A stretch of DNA of 64,000 nucleotides, taken from the NCBI RefSeq assembly GCF_009602425.1, contig NW_022261848.1, forward strand, positions 1 through 64,000. The letters are read 5' to 3'. A program made the translations under genes and the position numbers. This document shows, piece by piece, positions 1 through 10,629 of the stretch. The stretch is from Actinia tenebrosa (taxonomy: Eukaryota > Cnidaria > Anthozoa > Actiniaria > Actiniidae). How positions within the stretch are numbered: the first letter of the stretch is position 1; each line of letters opens with the position of its first letter. The notes under the pieces are model-generated. The model had not been told where the DNA came from and ran no database searches. It saw nothing but the letters and a program-made list of their open reading frames with translations.

Positions 1-226
1 CGCTGATATAATCGACGAGCGTTTTGCGTTGTGTACCCATTACTGAATTAGATGTCCCCACTGAACGAAAGAAGATGTCCGCTACATCAACCAAACTGTA
101 CAATGATGCTAGTTTGGTTAAAATCGGAGTATTTCTAGCGTCGAAATTAGGATGTCCTTGACTCTTTACATTTCGCCAATTATGTCGAAATCCAGTTCCA
201 AACTTTGAAAGCGATTTATTAGACTT
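1..226. repeat. Probable dispersed repeat fragment
   Basis: No coding exon is visible. Positions about 78-125 carry AACCAAACT ... AGTTTGGTT, an inverted motif that recurs at about 4485-4530 in a tRNA-like repeat. This suggests a fragment of the same family. Weakly supported. Confidence 0.35.
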
Positions 227-488
227 TAGGCTGCGTTCATAATGTATGGCGGGGGAAGGGGGATGGGGGCAGGTGAAAATTGGAAATGTCCAGAATAATT
301 CTTAACACCCCCCCTTAAAGTCATGCATAAAACGAAAAAAAAACACGAAGCCCCCGCAGCAAGGCTTGTAGCTTCTTCCAGCTTTTCTGATAAAAATTTG
401 CCCATCCCCCCCTTTTTTCTACCAAAATTTTCCCGATCCCCCCTCAATTTCACCTGTCCCCCCTGCCATACATTGAACGCAGCCTTAT
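227..488. mobile_element. MITE-like element with ~25-bp inverted ends
   Basis: The left end reads AGGCTGCGTTCATAATGTAT and the right end is its near reverse complement (ATACATTGAACGCAGCCT). The interior is rich in runs of G then C and has no transposase. It looks like a small non-autonomous DNA transposon. A clean target-site duplication was not seen. Confidence 0.6.
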
Positions 489-1361
489 AGACCAAATGTT
501 TGCTCAATGGTAACATGGGGAAGTTTAAAACAGCTATTCACTCAGAATAATAAGGCTGTTGTTGTACTTTTTAGTGTATAGAAATGGTTAATGCATTTGC
601 TTTTTTTAATCGCCTTTGGGACGACTCCAAGTAACAAATTTGCGCGTTTAATTCAAAATTGTGACTTTTACACTAATAATATTTCTCAAAAACAAGAAGA
701 TAGTTTTTTCTTTTTGTTTCTTTACTTAAATTTCAACCCTTTATCTATAAGATTTATAAATTTCAAAGGCATCGAAGCTTTTAAAATTTTTTGTCACGCT
801 GGTAAGTCAAGAATGACGTATTGTTCAATACTGAACGTTTTTAAGACCTTGTATATCGTGACTCTTTCTTTTTCGTTTAGATAAAGTGAAAACCATTCAT
901 TCAGGAAAATACTAGTTGAGAGAAAAAGCGCGAACAGGACAAGAGTCCCATATAAAGTTTCTCCAAAATAAAACGTTTTACAAACACTTAATACCACTGA
1001 TAAGAAACATTGAAAGAAAACCGAACAATACTGACAGGTATCAAAGACAACGAGCAGCAGCAGGTGATATCGTATGAGCGGTATTTATAGAACCGCTCTT
1101 TAGGTCCATCGTATAAAACTTGAGTATAATGGTGATACTTCTTTCTTTAACAAGTTAGATTTTGTTTATTAAACCGTATGATTAAATGAAGACCAATATT
1201 CAACTATTCGACCATTCAACTATTCACTTTGTGTAGAATCGATATTTAAAGTACTGTCTCAGGCATTCCGTGAACCTTAAGCATTTTAGTCTACAAAGGG
1301 AAGATTGAAAACTCTTGGTGGATAAGTAGGGCAGCTACAGTTCTTCACGACTAATTTTTTT
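489..1361. other. Non-coding stretch, partial repeat at 1190-1262
   Basis: No convincing exon on either strand. Positions about 1190-1262 match one end of the inverted-repeat element at 51346-51757 (ACCATTCAACTATTCACTTT in both), so this is probably a truncated copy. The rest is AT-rich and unremarkable. Confidence 0.5.
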
Positions 1362-1528
1362 GAAGAGATAACTAGCTAAAAACTAGTGTGAGCTGCGTCG
1401 GTGTTTCTAATGAAACAGTCTAATGAAACAGATAAACGGGTAAATTATACACCGTGAAAAGATGAAAAAACTTACTGACGTTTCGGACGCTAAACCTTCG
1501 TCGGAGTAAAATTTTCGGAGTAATTTTT
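1362..1528 (-). repeat. Dispersed repeat, inverted copy of 23692-23857
   Basis: On the minus strand this matches the plus strand at 23692-23857 over about 160 bases, including TCCGACGAAGG, a short GC-rich hairpin, GAAACGTCAG and the AACTAGCTAAAAACTAGTGT block. Two copies with internal differences show an old dispersed element. No coding capacity. Confidence 0.7.
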
Positions 1529-1620
1529 TTGGTTTAGCAGGGAAGTATTCATGGGATGGTATTGTCAGTACAAGGCTCACTATACTGTCCAGAAGGTCGC
1601 GTGGTTTTGTTCTCTTCTCC

Positions 1621-1896
1621 TTTAGGTCTGATCTAAGTCAGGGCACGGGTAAATCACAGATCCATCCCTAAAACCGCAACCACTGGTCTGATCTAAGTCA
1701 GGGCACGGGTAAATCACAGATCCAACCCTGAAACCGCAACCACTGGTCTGATCTAAGTCAGGGCACGGGTAAATCATAGATCCATCTCTGAAACCACAAC
1801 CACTGGTCTGATCTAAGTCAGGGCACGGGTAAATCACAGATCCATCCCTAAACCCTCAACCACTGGTCTGATCTAAGTCAGGGCTGCCCCTTGATT
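1621..1896. repeat. 60-bp minisatellite, about 4.5 units
   Basis: Exact 60-base periodicity. Each unit contains TCTGATCTAAGTCAGGGCAC and a CACAGATCCA block, with a few substitutions between units. The same family occurs at 7686-8034, 15632-15675 and 60742-60990. The array lies downstream (3' side) of the Cys-rich peptide gene. Its minus-strand reading frame is open but only reflects the periodic sequence. Confidence 0.9.
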
Positions 1897-2056
1897 CCCA
1901 AACAACAACCACGTGTTTCTCTAATGTTTTAATACCTTCCAAATTAATCTCTACCAGTTACATTAAAACTTTTCGTTCATCACTGAATTAATTATACAGA
2001 GCTATGTAATGGAGTTTAATTCCCGGTTATTTTTGGGGTTTGGTTGAACGCCTTGT

Positions 2057-3218
2057 CTAACCTGGGATAAAAGTGAGTTTCATAATACAGTGATCGTCGT
2101 CTACAGGGCAGTAAAGTTGATAACCATTACACACTTTGCCAACACACGGATTGTTAGCTTTAGTACATTTGGCACCCACAAAGCGGCAATCCGTTCTCTT
2201 CTCCTTTAGATAAAAACGAACAAGAAAGATATTTGTTAATTTGGAGGCATATTACTAATATACTATCATTCAATCATGATATAAGCTGCACGGCTGTTGA
2301 TAGCGTCATCAGCATATTGGGACAATTTGAAATGGGCTGTCATATGTGAGCTTTCTATTATCATCATCATCATCATTATCACCATTATCATCATTATCAT
2401 CATCACAATCATTTATACTGTCATCATCACAATTATCACCATCATCTTCACCACGACCACCATCATTATCACCGCAATCATCACCATCATCACCATCAAC
2501 ACCATCATCATCATTATCATCATCACCATCAACACCCCATCATCACCATCACCATCAACACCCCATCATCATCATCATCATCACCATCAACACCGTCATC
2601 ATTATCATCATCATCACCATCAACACCATCATCATCATTATCATCATCATCATCAACAACAACAACACCACCATCATTATCATCATTAAATATTGCCTAA
2701 TAATGTTGGTTAAATGTTGAGTCAAGTGTTGAGTCCAAAGTTGGTACCGTTTATCATCGTTCGCGGCCAACGAATGCCTGTTAGATAAATATTGCGTCAA
2801 GTTTGATTGTTGAAACAACCTTTGGCCAACATTTCCATTGTTCTTATAGTTTGATATGGTACACCAACATCCAGCCAACATTTGCTCCAGGGCACTACAC
2901 ATGCGCATTTCAGTACACTTTTTATTATACCCAATTAATATGTTATTTAAAAACCTCCCTTGGTCATTACTAGAAATGTTGTGTCAAATGTTGCTTCGTT
3001 TGTCACATCATCTACTTTTAAGACAGAAGCCGGAAAAGTTACTTTGTACTCATCACCTAAATTGATAAAATTGGGTTCCTCACTGAAAAAAACGTATCAA
3101 AAATATCACTTACGAACGGATTGTCATTGAGGGTCCCGCCACCAGAGTTTCGTGGAGAACAAAAGACATCGCCTAAGAGAACAAGCACCAAACACACGAA
3201 AACGGCTTTGTAGATCAT
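2057..3218 (-). CDS. Secreted KR-processed six-cysteine peptide precursor
   Basis: Two exons, 3114-3218 and 2057-2203, joined in phase 0 by GT-AG sites, encode 83 residues. Residues 1 to about 20 are a hydrophobic signal peptide (MIYKAVFVCLVLVLLGDVFC). A short propeptide ends in Lys-Arg at 37-38, at the very start of exon 2. The inferred mature peptide is 45 residues with six Cys spaced x6, x6, x4, x6, x6. Signal, propeptide, dibasic site and Cys-rich mature chain is the usual layout of cnidarian secreted defence, venom or signalling peptides. I cannot assign a named family, so function is inference. The gene looks intact. A TATA box lies about 80 bases upstream and ATTAAA at 2015-2020 is a possible polyadenylation signal. 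The intron holds a long ATC/CAT microsatellite. Confidence 0.72.
2352..2690. repeat. ATC/CAT trinucleotide microsatellite
   Basis: About 340 bases of imperfect CAT, CAC and CAA triplets lie in the single intron of the peptide gene. Long Ser, His and Ile open frames here are by-products of the repeat. Confidence 0.95.
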
Positions 3219-3294
3219 TGTGTCTTGAGAATGAGTGACCTGTTGACTTCAGTAGTGTGATCAGTTTGTGATTCAACGTTCAGTTTACCAGTGG

Positions 3295-3302
3295 TATATA
3301 TA
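3295..3302 (-). promoter_or_regulatory. TATA box of the Cys-rich peptide gene
   Basis: TATATATA lies on the minus strand 77 bases upstream of the ATG at 3218, leaving room for a short 5' leader. Position and sequence fit a TATA-driven secreted-peptide gene. Confidence 0.55.
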
Positions 3303-3497
3303 CTGTGAAACGCTATTAAAACAGTTAAAAGACAGATAAATATAACCCTCTTCATGTCCTTGAGAAAAGATAACACGGAGGCAATAGGTCCCGGGAACAG
3401 TCTTGACGCTGATTCGTTTTGTTTTCAAACTGATCAATATGAAATAAAACATTAAACAAGGAATAAACTAACGGAAAGGATCGTGATTTATTCTGTT

Positions 3498-4205
3498 TTG
3501 TCATGTTCTGTCATGTTTATGGTCAGTGTTCTATATCATGTGCATATTTTTTCATGTTTTAACTCGTTCTTTCGGCAAAACCTTTCTTCTCAAAAAACTT
3601 GTGAAGCAACGGTCAGAGAAAGCTGTGATTTGTTCTGTTCTATCACTGATTCAGTCATGTTTATCTTCGGTGTTCTAGGATGTACATATTTTTTTCCATG
3701 TTTTAACTCGTTCTTTCAGCAAGACCTTTCTTCTAAAAAAAACTTGTGAAGCAGCGGTCAGAGAAAGCTGTGATATGTTCTATTTTATCATATTCTGTCA
3801 AGCTTTGATATGTTCTATTTTATCATATTCTGTCATGTTTATGGTCAGTGTTCTATGATGTTCATATTTTTTCATGTTTTAACTCATTCTTTCGGCAAAA
3901 CCTTTCTTCTCAAAAAACTTGTGAAGCAACGATCAGAGAAAGCTGTGATTTGTTCTGTTCTATCACTGATTCAGTCATGTTTATCGTCGGTGTTCTAGGA
4001 TGTACATATTTTTCCATGTTTTAACTCGTTCTTTCAGCAAGACCTTTCTTCTCAAAAAACTTGTGAAGCAGCGGTCAGAGAAAGCTGTGATATGTTCTAT
4101 TTTATCATATTCTGTCATGTTTATGGTCAGTGTTCTATCACGCGCATATTTTTTCATGTTTTCTCGTTCTTTCTGCAGGGCTTTTCTTCTCAACAAGCTT
4201 GTGAA
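3498..4205. repeat. Tandem ~145-bp repeat with alternating units
   Basis: Five imperfect units begin near 3508, 3652, 3832, 3975 and 4117. Each carries a CATGTTTATG-type start, TTCATGTTTTAACTCGTTCT and AGAAAGCTGTGAT. Units 1 and 3 share GGTCAGTGTTCTAT and units 2 and 4 share GGTGTTCTAGGATG, so the array alternates as A-B-A-B-A'. A duplicated 35-base step sits near 3800. It lies upstream of the peptide gene promoter. No function seen. Confidence 0.85.
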
Positions 4206-4389
4206 GCAGTGCACGAACAGAGAAAGCCAAAGAAAAGCAGGCACAACAGACAAACCTTTTGAAATAGCTTTCCTAAGTCCCTTTTGACAAAATGGTAAGA
4301 GTACGTTATAGAACAAACGTAGAAGTGAGACTTGATAAGAGACTTGATAGTAGCACTGGTAGACTTGAAAATCATCGTTAAAGCTTTAA

Positions 4390-4620
4390 GGTGGCTCGAC
4401 CCAGTTTTCAGAGTGCGTGGGTACTTTAATTGAAACGGCTATAATTCAATAGAACATGATATTTCACATACTTGCTACACATCAACCAAACTTTACAATG
4501 ATCCTATTTTGGTTGAAATTCTATTTTGGTTGAAATTGCCCGAGATTCAAACCCGGGTCGCATTTAGTTTGTGAAAGTCGAGCGCCCTCACCCCTACCCC
4601 ATCCGCGTTTCCAACATTTT
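4390..4620 (-). repeat. tRNA-like SINE fragment
   Basis: On the minus strand, bases near 4541-4560 form a T-arm-like stem (CCGGG TTTGAAT CTCGG) containing a B-box-like GGTTTGAATC. A D- and anticodon-like stretch comes before it and an AT-rich tail follows. Part of the tail recurs at about 78-125. A tRNA-derived SINE is the best reading. The A box is poor, so it may be a decayed copy. Confidence 0.4.
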
Positions 4621-4685
4621 TAAAAAGTTTAAGAGCTTTAACCTTACCCTTCACCATCGTTGGCCCATAAAAAGCGGGTTTATAT

Positions 4686-5026
4686 TGAACAGACCTCTTT
4701 ACTGATACAGCGCCCATCTTGAATTCTATTGTTATAAGTTAGAGAGATGCAATGCCAAGGGAACAAATATTAGAAAATTTATAGACAGCACAGCAGGAGT
4801 GTCTTTTTATATATAACAACTTTACGTTATCGAATGTGAAGCACATCTAAAAACCAATTGAATTTGCTGGTAGTTGGAGCGATATGCAAAACACCAAAGC
4901 GTGAAATCATTTGAAAAAGTAACTTCGCCACTCTATACTTTTTAAATATGTCCTACTTTTGCTCCCTGGGTATCGCATAATTCAAGATGGCTGCAGTATC
5001 AGTGAGTAAAAAGGTCTATTTGTTGG
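4686..5026. mobile_element. MITE-like element, ~40-bp terminal inverted repeats
   Basis: The left arm (AGACCTCTTTACTGATACAG then CGCCCATCTTGAATTC) matches the reverse complement of the right arm at about 4979-5024 with few mismatches. The element is about 340 bases, non-coding, and ends about 10 bases before the splice acceptor at 5035-5036. Confidence 0.65.
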
Positions 5027-5036
5027 ATATTCACAG

Positions 5037-8000
5037 AGTCTGTGCTTGTTAAGCCAGTAACATTCACTGATCCTTCGTGGGACGATTTTTCTTCAAAATC
5101 TAGTTTTAAAACGATGGAAAATCAGATCTGCGAAGAGGTTAGTAAAAAAACCCAAATTTGTTTTGTTTTTAATAAGCTTTTATTAGCGTAATTTAACGAG
5201 ATTTATCGCGACGTCTCCACAGAGAAAATCAATAATCAAAAGGCATGCATATATGTACGAACATTTGACCTTCAATAATAAACCTAATTTGTCAGAAATA
5301 GTTGTTTGCCTCGAGTCGATTATGAAGGGACATTAATTAAATGACATTATAGTATAGTAGTAATAAATTATGCGTTCGATGTTTATAATGATTCCCGCCA
5401 AGGGTATTGGATATTTTTCTCTTATTCTCTCTTTGACATTGTATATAGAACAGTTAGAGTGGCCACACTAAATCCGTGAAACAAATACGAATTTTTAATT
5501 AGCACTAAATAGTGATAATTAAACAATAGAAAACAAAGGATTCTGTATGAAATAGTACTAATTAGTATTATTTAATGTTCACGGTTTTTCTATTATATAA
5601 AGATTTTATAGAAAAATAATTTGGATTGCAAGTCCCTAAATCTATCAATATTTGCAAAAATGTTTTCTTCACTTTTGTATCTGCTCAACAGATGGGGAAT
5701 ATTTTTGGAGCAAAGCGTGTTTGGTGCAGGCTGATTTATTCAAGGTACAGACCATAGATGGAAGTTGGTAGTTTGCAAGTATTTATTACGGGTATCCATG
5801 CATCATAGCTATTCATTATACAGCTCATTGTGCAAGGGCGGATCCAGGGGGCAAAGGGGGCTGAAGCCCCCCTTCAGAGGAAAAAAACAAAACAAAACAA
5901 AACTGAAGATTTAGATGCTTTTTTATTGTTTTCCGTTGTGTTGACGGAATAAACTCAATCAGCCCCCCCTAAACTCAATTAGCCCCCCTAAACTCAATTA
6001 CCCCCCTAAACTCAATCAGCCCCCCCCTAAAATTTTGGTTCGATCCACTCTTGGTGTGATGTCATTTTAATCAATATGGTCATTTTTGGATAACAAGGAG
6101 GTCTTCTTTGATATCATTAGTCTCGGCCCATGTGATCTTCGACGTTTGACATAAGCCTATAAATAAATTTTTATATTGCCTATAAATAAATTTTTGATCA
6201 AAAATAGATAACAATAATAGTATAATTGTAGTTTTATTTTTAAAAAAACTTATTAGATATTTTTGTTGGTATTATGGGCTGATATTTTACTCGTCTGTGT
6301 TTCCCTTATACCCAAGAAAATGTGCAATACAATGATACCTCTATTACTAGACTACCTTTGGCGATCAGGGACTGCCACTGTAATGGTATATTCATTGTGT
6401 ACTCGACAGAAAAGAGAACAAAATTGATCCAACAAGCCAAGGGTTCAACGAAAATGGTAATCAGCAGGACGAACCATTGGATAATTTCTACATCGAGTCT
6501 TACGGTATGTAAGAAAGTCAATCTTGTAATAGACGTCTTTACACCTTGGGCGAACTGTGTGTCTCATTTTAGCCGTCCACCGGTCATTCTCTTGTGAAGA
6601 TTCTTCGTCTCAGTAGTATCCATATTCATGAGTCTTCTCATGCGCAACCGCTAAACAAAAAAACGATACTCTAGAGAAAGATATGTGGTCTGAAATGGGA
6701 AAAACATTAAGCCCTAAGAAGATGTATTTGTTTTATTCGACGTCAGTACTCCAGTTTCAAGTTCTCCGTTGCTCAGGGTTAGCCTCGATGTTGTGCAGAA
6801 TATTGATGAGTTCCAGTGAAGGTCGGTGGAATGTAAAAATTGTCTGTATTGAGGTTTTGCACCATCACGTACCCAAGCCAATAATACTGCTTGGGCTACC
6901 TGTGGTTAGAAGTCAGAACAATAAAATCCCTCTGCTCTTGGGAAATTTAATTCTTTCTTATGTTAAACGATTGTATTGTTCCTGCCATCTAACATGGCGA
7001 TCGTTACGTGGAGGTGCAAAACCGTATTGTTGAAGTTGTGCATTACTTATATTTGTTTAGAAACTGATACGAGGCTAACCCTGAGTAAATGAGTCTGTAA
7101 TCAAGGAACACAGCGATAATTTGATCACTGCACGGTTTCTCTTTTTTAGACACACCCTGTAATGATCATTTGTGCAAAAACTATGAAAGATGCACGTATA
7201 AAGGCATGGGCTACAAATGTAAATGTACGCTATTCAAGTACGGAAAACCATGTATTAGCACCAAAGGTGAAAAATGTTTTCCTTGTTACATCGTATTTTC
7301 AATCCGTTGACTTTGAATGAAAGCTTTTTAAAAAATCGTCTCTCACCTCTGGGGTGTCAGGTTCAATAGGTTGCTATCAATAGACGTCACTTCCGGTAAT
7401 AGCTGCGTGTTTATTGGCTTGTAGAATCTTTTAGGTTGTTTTGATCTCTCGTTTTCTGGTTTCATGTCGTAGAAATAGACAAATACAATAGTTTGAGGAA
7501 TTCTTTTAAATGTTTTGACTTAAAACATCGGTTAGTTGCCGCGTGTTTGTTCCCAATCAACTCCAAAAAGTCACGTGATTGATAGTAAGCTGGACTTGGC
7601 ATCACATGTGAGAAAAGTTTGTTAGGTCTCACCATTCATTCGAGGGCTGTCTCTCCGTAAAACCTAACACGCTAAATTTCAATTCGATCTGAGTTAGCTG
7701 TGCCCTGACTTAGATTAGCCCAGAGGTTGTTTCAGGGTTTGATCTGTGAGTTAGCATGCCCTGACTTAGATCAGCCCAGCGGCTGTTTCAGGGTTTGATC
7801 TGTGAGTTAGCCATGCCCTGACTTAGATCAGCCCTGAGGTTGTTTCAGGGTTCAATCTGTGAGTTAGCCATGCCCTGACTTAGATCAGCCCAGAGCTTGT
7901 TTCAGGGTTCAATCTGTGAGTTAGCCATGCCCTGNCCCTGACTTAGATCAGCCCAGAGCTTGTTTCAGGGTTCAATCTGTGAGTTAGCCATGCCCTGACT

Positions 8001-8622
8001 TAGATCAGCCCAGAGCTTGTTTCAGGGTTCGATAAAATTGAAGTATTTTCATTAAATATATTATCAGTTTGTGACAAAGACTCCTGCAAATACAACCAAA
8101 CTTGCCCCGCATTGGAGGATTGTTACAAATGTGATTGCAACCTGTTCAAACTTGAACAAGTCTGTGAATATGCCGGTAGGTTCAACAGTTTCATATGCAT
8201 TTTCCTTTACAGTTAGGACACTCGAACCTTTCTGGTTATTTCCTGAACTCAGTTTCTACTGTTTCAAACACTTGATCTTAAATGAAGCATGGAGTTTGAA
8301 TACGCCAATGATCAAAGTAATTCTTAATCCCAATCGAATAGCTAAAGGAATGATTTGCAGCGTGTATCTTTTTTTTAAAAAAACAGATTTTTTGACAAAA
8401 ATCTCGAAGTATTCACGGTTTGATTGTCCTCACTCTAACGACCTGTTTCTTTCCTGCACATACATCTCATGACTTTGCTTGCTTTTTTTTACAATAGGTT
8501 TTTATCTTCTGTTCTCTGGTTTAATCACTTTTTGTACTATAGCCATCTTTCTCTTCATTTTCGTTGGCCGTCGACGTGTAAGGCGGATATATACTTTTGG
8601 TCCTTTTCAGTCATTCGATTAA
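5037..8622 (+). CDS. 5'-incomplete type I membrane protein with two EGF-like modules
   Basis: Six exons fit in phase: 5037-5137, 5692-5744, 6410-6504, 7150-7266, 8068-8175 and 8498-8622 (stop). Together they encode about 200 residues. The first two exons (TFTDPSW ... ENQICEEMGNIF) resemble the strand and helix pattern of a SEA domain, at low confidence. Exon 4 is an EGF-like module with Cys spacing x4, x5, x8, x1, x8. Exon 5 is a second, divergent one with an extra Cys. Both are flanked by phase-1 introns, as usual for EGF modules. Exon 6 gives one membrane segment (LITFCTIAIFLFIFV), a basic RRRVRR stop-transfer and a 13-residue cytoplasmic tail. AATAAA lies at 8659-8664. No signal-peptide exon was found upstream, so the start is missing. 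The ligand is unknown. Confidence 0.6.
5832..6054. mobile_element. Non-autonomous element with CAAGRGYGGATC ends and tandem core
   Basis: The left end CAAGGGCGGATCCAGGGGGC pairs with the right end GATCCACTCTTGG as short inverted repeats. Inside, about four ~20-base units of ACTCAAT[C/T]AGCCCCCC run from 5948 to 6032. Related 'GGATCCAGGGG' ends occur at 8727, 20217, 31455, 35155, 35940 and 61373. It lies in an intron of the EGF-like gene. Confidence 0.55.
6772..7086. mobile_element. Two MITE-like elements, one inside the other
   Basis: The outer ends CTCAGGGTTAGCCTCG (6772) and its reverse complement (7070-7086) enclose an inner pair: GAGGTTTTGCACCATCACGT at about 6850 and ACGTGGAGGTGCAAAACC at 7004-7023. 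The inner right part (GTTCCTGCCATCTAACATGG) recurs at 29888-29915 and 58107-58130. Intronic in the EGF-like gene. Confidence 0.6.
7686..8034. repeat. ~57-bp minisatellite, six units, one single-N join
   Basis: Units of CATGCCCTGACTTAGATCAG, GCCCAGAG and TTTCAGGGTT are the reverse complement of the arrays at 1621 and 60742. A lone N at 7935 sits where CCCTG is duplicated, which suggests an artificial join and an uncertain copy number. The array lies in the intron between the two EGF-like exons. Confidence 0.9.
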
Positions 8623-8669
8623 TCGGTTATGATAACGACTGAGGACAGTCAATAACTGAATAAAAGGTA

Positions 8670-10272
8670 AGCTAATATTTATGTATCAGTTCTAACAAGT
8701 ACTATACTAATTATATACACTCACAAGCAAGGGCGTAGCCAGGGGGTACAGGGGGCCCCCCCTCCCCGCCCCCATCAGCACGCTTTAGAAACCTAAACAT
8801 CTATGTAGTCACTTGATTAGTTCGACTTTTTTTTTGCGGATTGGCTTTGAAAACGTAACTTCTCGAAAAACGGATACATGTGTACATGAAGACGACAATT
8901 ATATTTTGAAAACGAATTTTTAAGAATATCCTGATACGTGAGGACTGGGCCTAAGTGATCATACATAATACTCCTGTAACCAGAGTATTGAATTCGAGTT
9001 CCGTAAATTGTGGGACGCACCAAAAGTACGAAGAGTACTAAGGGATTTTGTAATCTTTAGATAGAACACGACCCCCAACGCCATGGGCGTGTGTGAGAAC
9101 ATTTCCCTTAGTTTTCCATCAATGTTTATTCGGGTGATAAGTCCTGAGATTTGAGCAGATTGACTGACAAGGTGATGCTTATGGCAAATGTTGTTCTCAT
9201 TGACAGGTTTCTTGACTGGGTTAAGTGAACAAACCTACAGCAAGTGACAGATCCTAGGCCTAAAGGGACACACGAGTGCTTAAACACTTGCGCAGGAAAA
9301 ATGGTCAAGGAAAAAAAGACACGACCTCTGATAAAACCAGGCAATATCCTAGAAGCATCTCACGGGGAAACTACAACTGACGTACACATTTGTCAGCATT
9401 AAATCTAGTCCACTGTTGCTAATCTTGATTTTTTTTCTGACTGCTGCTCCTTCTGTATTAGATATAATTTGTTAAATACCAATTTAAAATACCATACCAT
9501 ATTATATTTTAAACATTTTTTATATATTTATATATTTTAGTATTTTTGTAATTAATTTTATTTTAGATTCATTTATCAAACTATTCATCTTATTTTCTCG
9601 GAGTTATTAGCATGTATTTGCTATCTTAAATTCGAGTGTGAAATAAAGTTTATTGTTTTGTATTGTATTGAGTTCGTGCTGCGCTATACCAACGAAACAG
9701 TACGGAATGGAAGGGCGGAGAACCGAACGTAACGAAACGGATCTGATCGAAACGGAGTTAAACGGAAAAGAACAAAAGAACGGTACGGTACCGATCAATG
9801 CAAGACGAAAGAGAACGGAAGGAACAAAATGGAACATACGGATCAATGCCAAACAGATCTAGATTTCAAACAGCCTTTACATCAAAAAACTAGTTTCGTT
9901 AAAATTTTTGGGGTCGAAATTCCAAAGGAGAAAAGTCGTTCCCCCTGGCGAAACTTTTACTTTCATCGAGGAGTGTCATTGAACCAAGTTCAACACAGTC
10001 ATTGGACATGGATTATCGATCATCACATGGTAAAGTGTCATATTTTCCAACAGCTAAAAGTAAATATGAATGCTTTAATTAACTTTTCGTATGTACAATA
10101 CTGAAATATCGTGAACATTCATTGGTCTCTTCTAGAGTAAGCTCACTTTTTAAGTACTGGAAATTCATTTAAATATATTTGCATCGTGTACAATGCTTAA
10201 GTGAAATGTCTTACTAGGCACTGGTTATGTGAAACCCAACTAAGTTATCTACCAGATAAACACTATCCAGCA
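8670..10272. other. Non-coding stretch with repeat fragments
   Basis: No credible exon. At 8727 there is a CAAGGGCGTAGCCAGGGGG end typical of the 'GGATCCAGGGG' elements, followed by G and C runs, but no matching right end. Positions 9690-9830 are purine-rich with recurring AACGGA. The rest is AT-rich. Confidence 0.5.
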
Positions 10273-10422
10273 CAGTCCTGTTGTACGAAGGGTGAATAGT
10301 GCTATCCAACATATAAATCCTATTGTATGGATAAATTTATTGGATAACAGCATTGACTTATCCACTGGATAAGGATTTATCCGTTGGATAGCGCTATCCA
10401 CCCTTCATACAACTAGGCCAAT
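10273..10422. mobile_element. Palindromic GTTGTACGAAG MITE, copy 1
   Basis: The whole ~148-base element folds back on itself. TTGTACGAAGGGTGAATAGT at the left pairs with GCGCTATCCACCCTTCATAC at the right, with TTATCC/GGATAA blocks inside. Related copies lie at 34718-34858 and 35503-35648. Confidence 0.75.
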
Positions 10423-10629
10423 GGGGATAAAAGTGTTATACAGGAACTAGTTATCCATAGGATAAAAACCAGTAGATATCTCCTATTTGAGCTTCAATTC
10501 AAACCATTTGGATAAGGTGTATCTGCTGATAAGGATTCATTTGTGTGAGTGATAACAATTTTCATGCAATGTGATGATTAGAATGTTGAGTGTCTGCTTT
10601 GCAAGCCATGTATAAATGTAGTCGTAGGA

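Noticed and set aside
1572-1616. Possible second peptide exon following a GAGAAGAGAAC start
   Set aside because: Only 17 bases match exon 2. The following codons have no cysteines and run into a dispersed repeat.
1622-1837. Minus-strand frame with a repeating PCPDLDQTSGCGFR motif
   Set aside because: It is a 60-base minisatellite read in frame. The same family in other places is not open, and no splice or start context supports coding.
2297-2908. Long Ser-, His-, Ile- and Met-rich open frames on both strands
   Set aside because: They are produced by the CAT/ATC microsatellite and lie in the intron of the peptide gene.
3483-4316. Several open frames of 60-110 codons on both strands
   Set aside because: All fall in the ~145-base tandem repeat and share its periodicity.
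6306-6597. Overlapping frames on both strands around exon 3 of the EGF-like gene
   Set aside because: The chosen reading is the only one that enters in phase 2 and leaves in phase 1 to match both neighbouring exons. It uses the CGACAG acceptor at 6404-6409.
7686-8034. CRISPR-like regular repeats
   Set aside because: Units are contiguous minisatellite copies with no unique spacers, in an animal intron.
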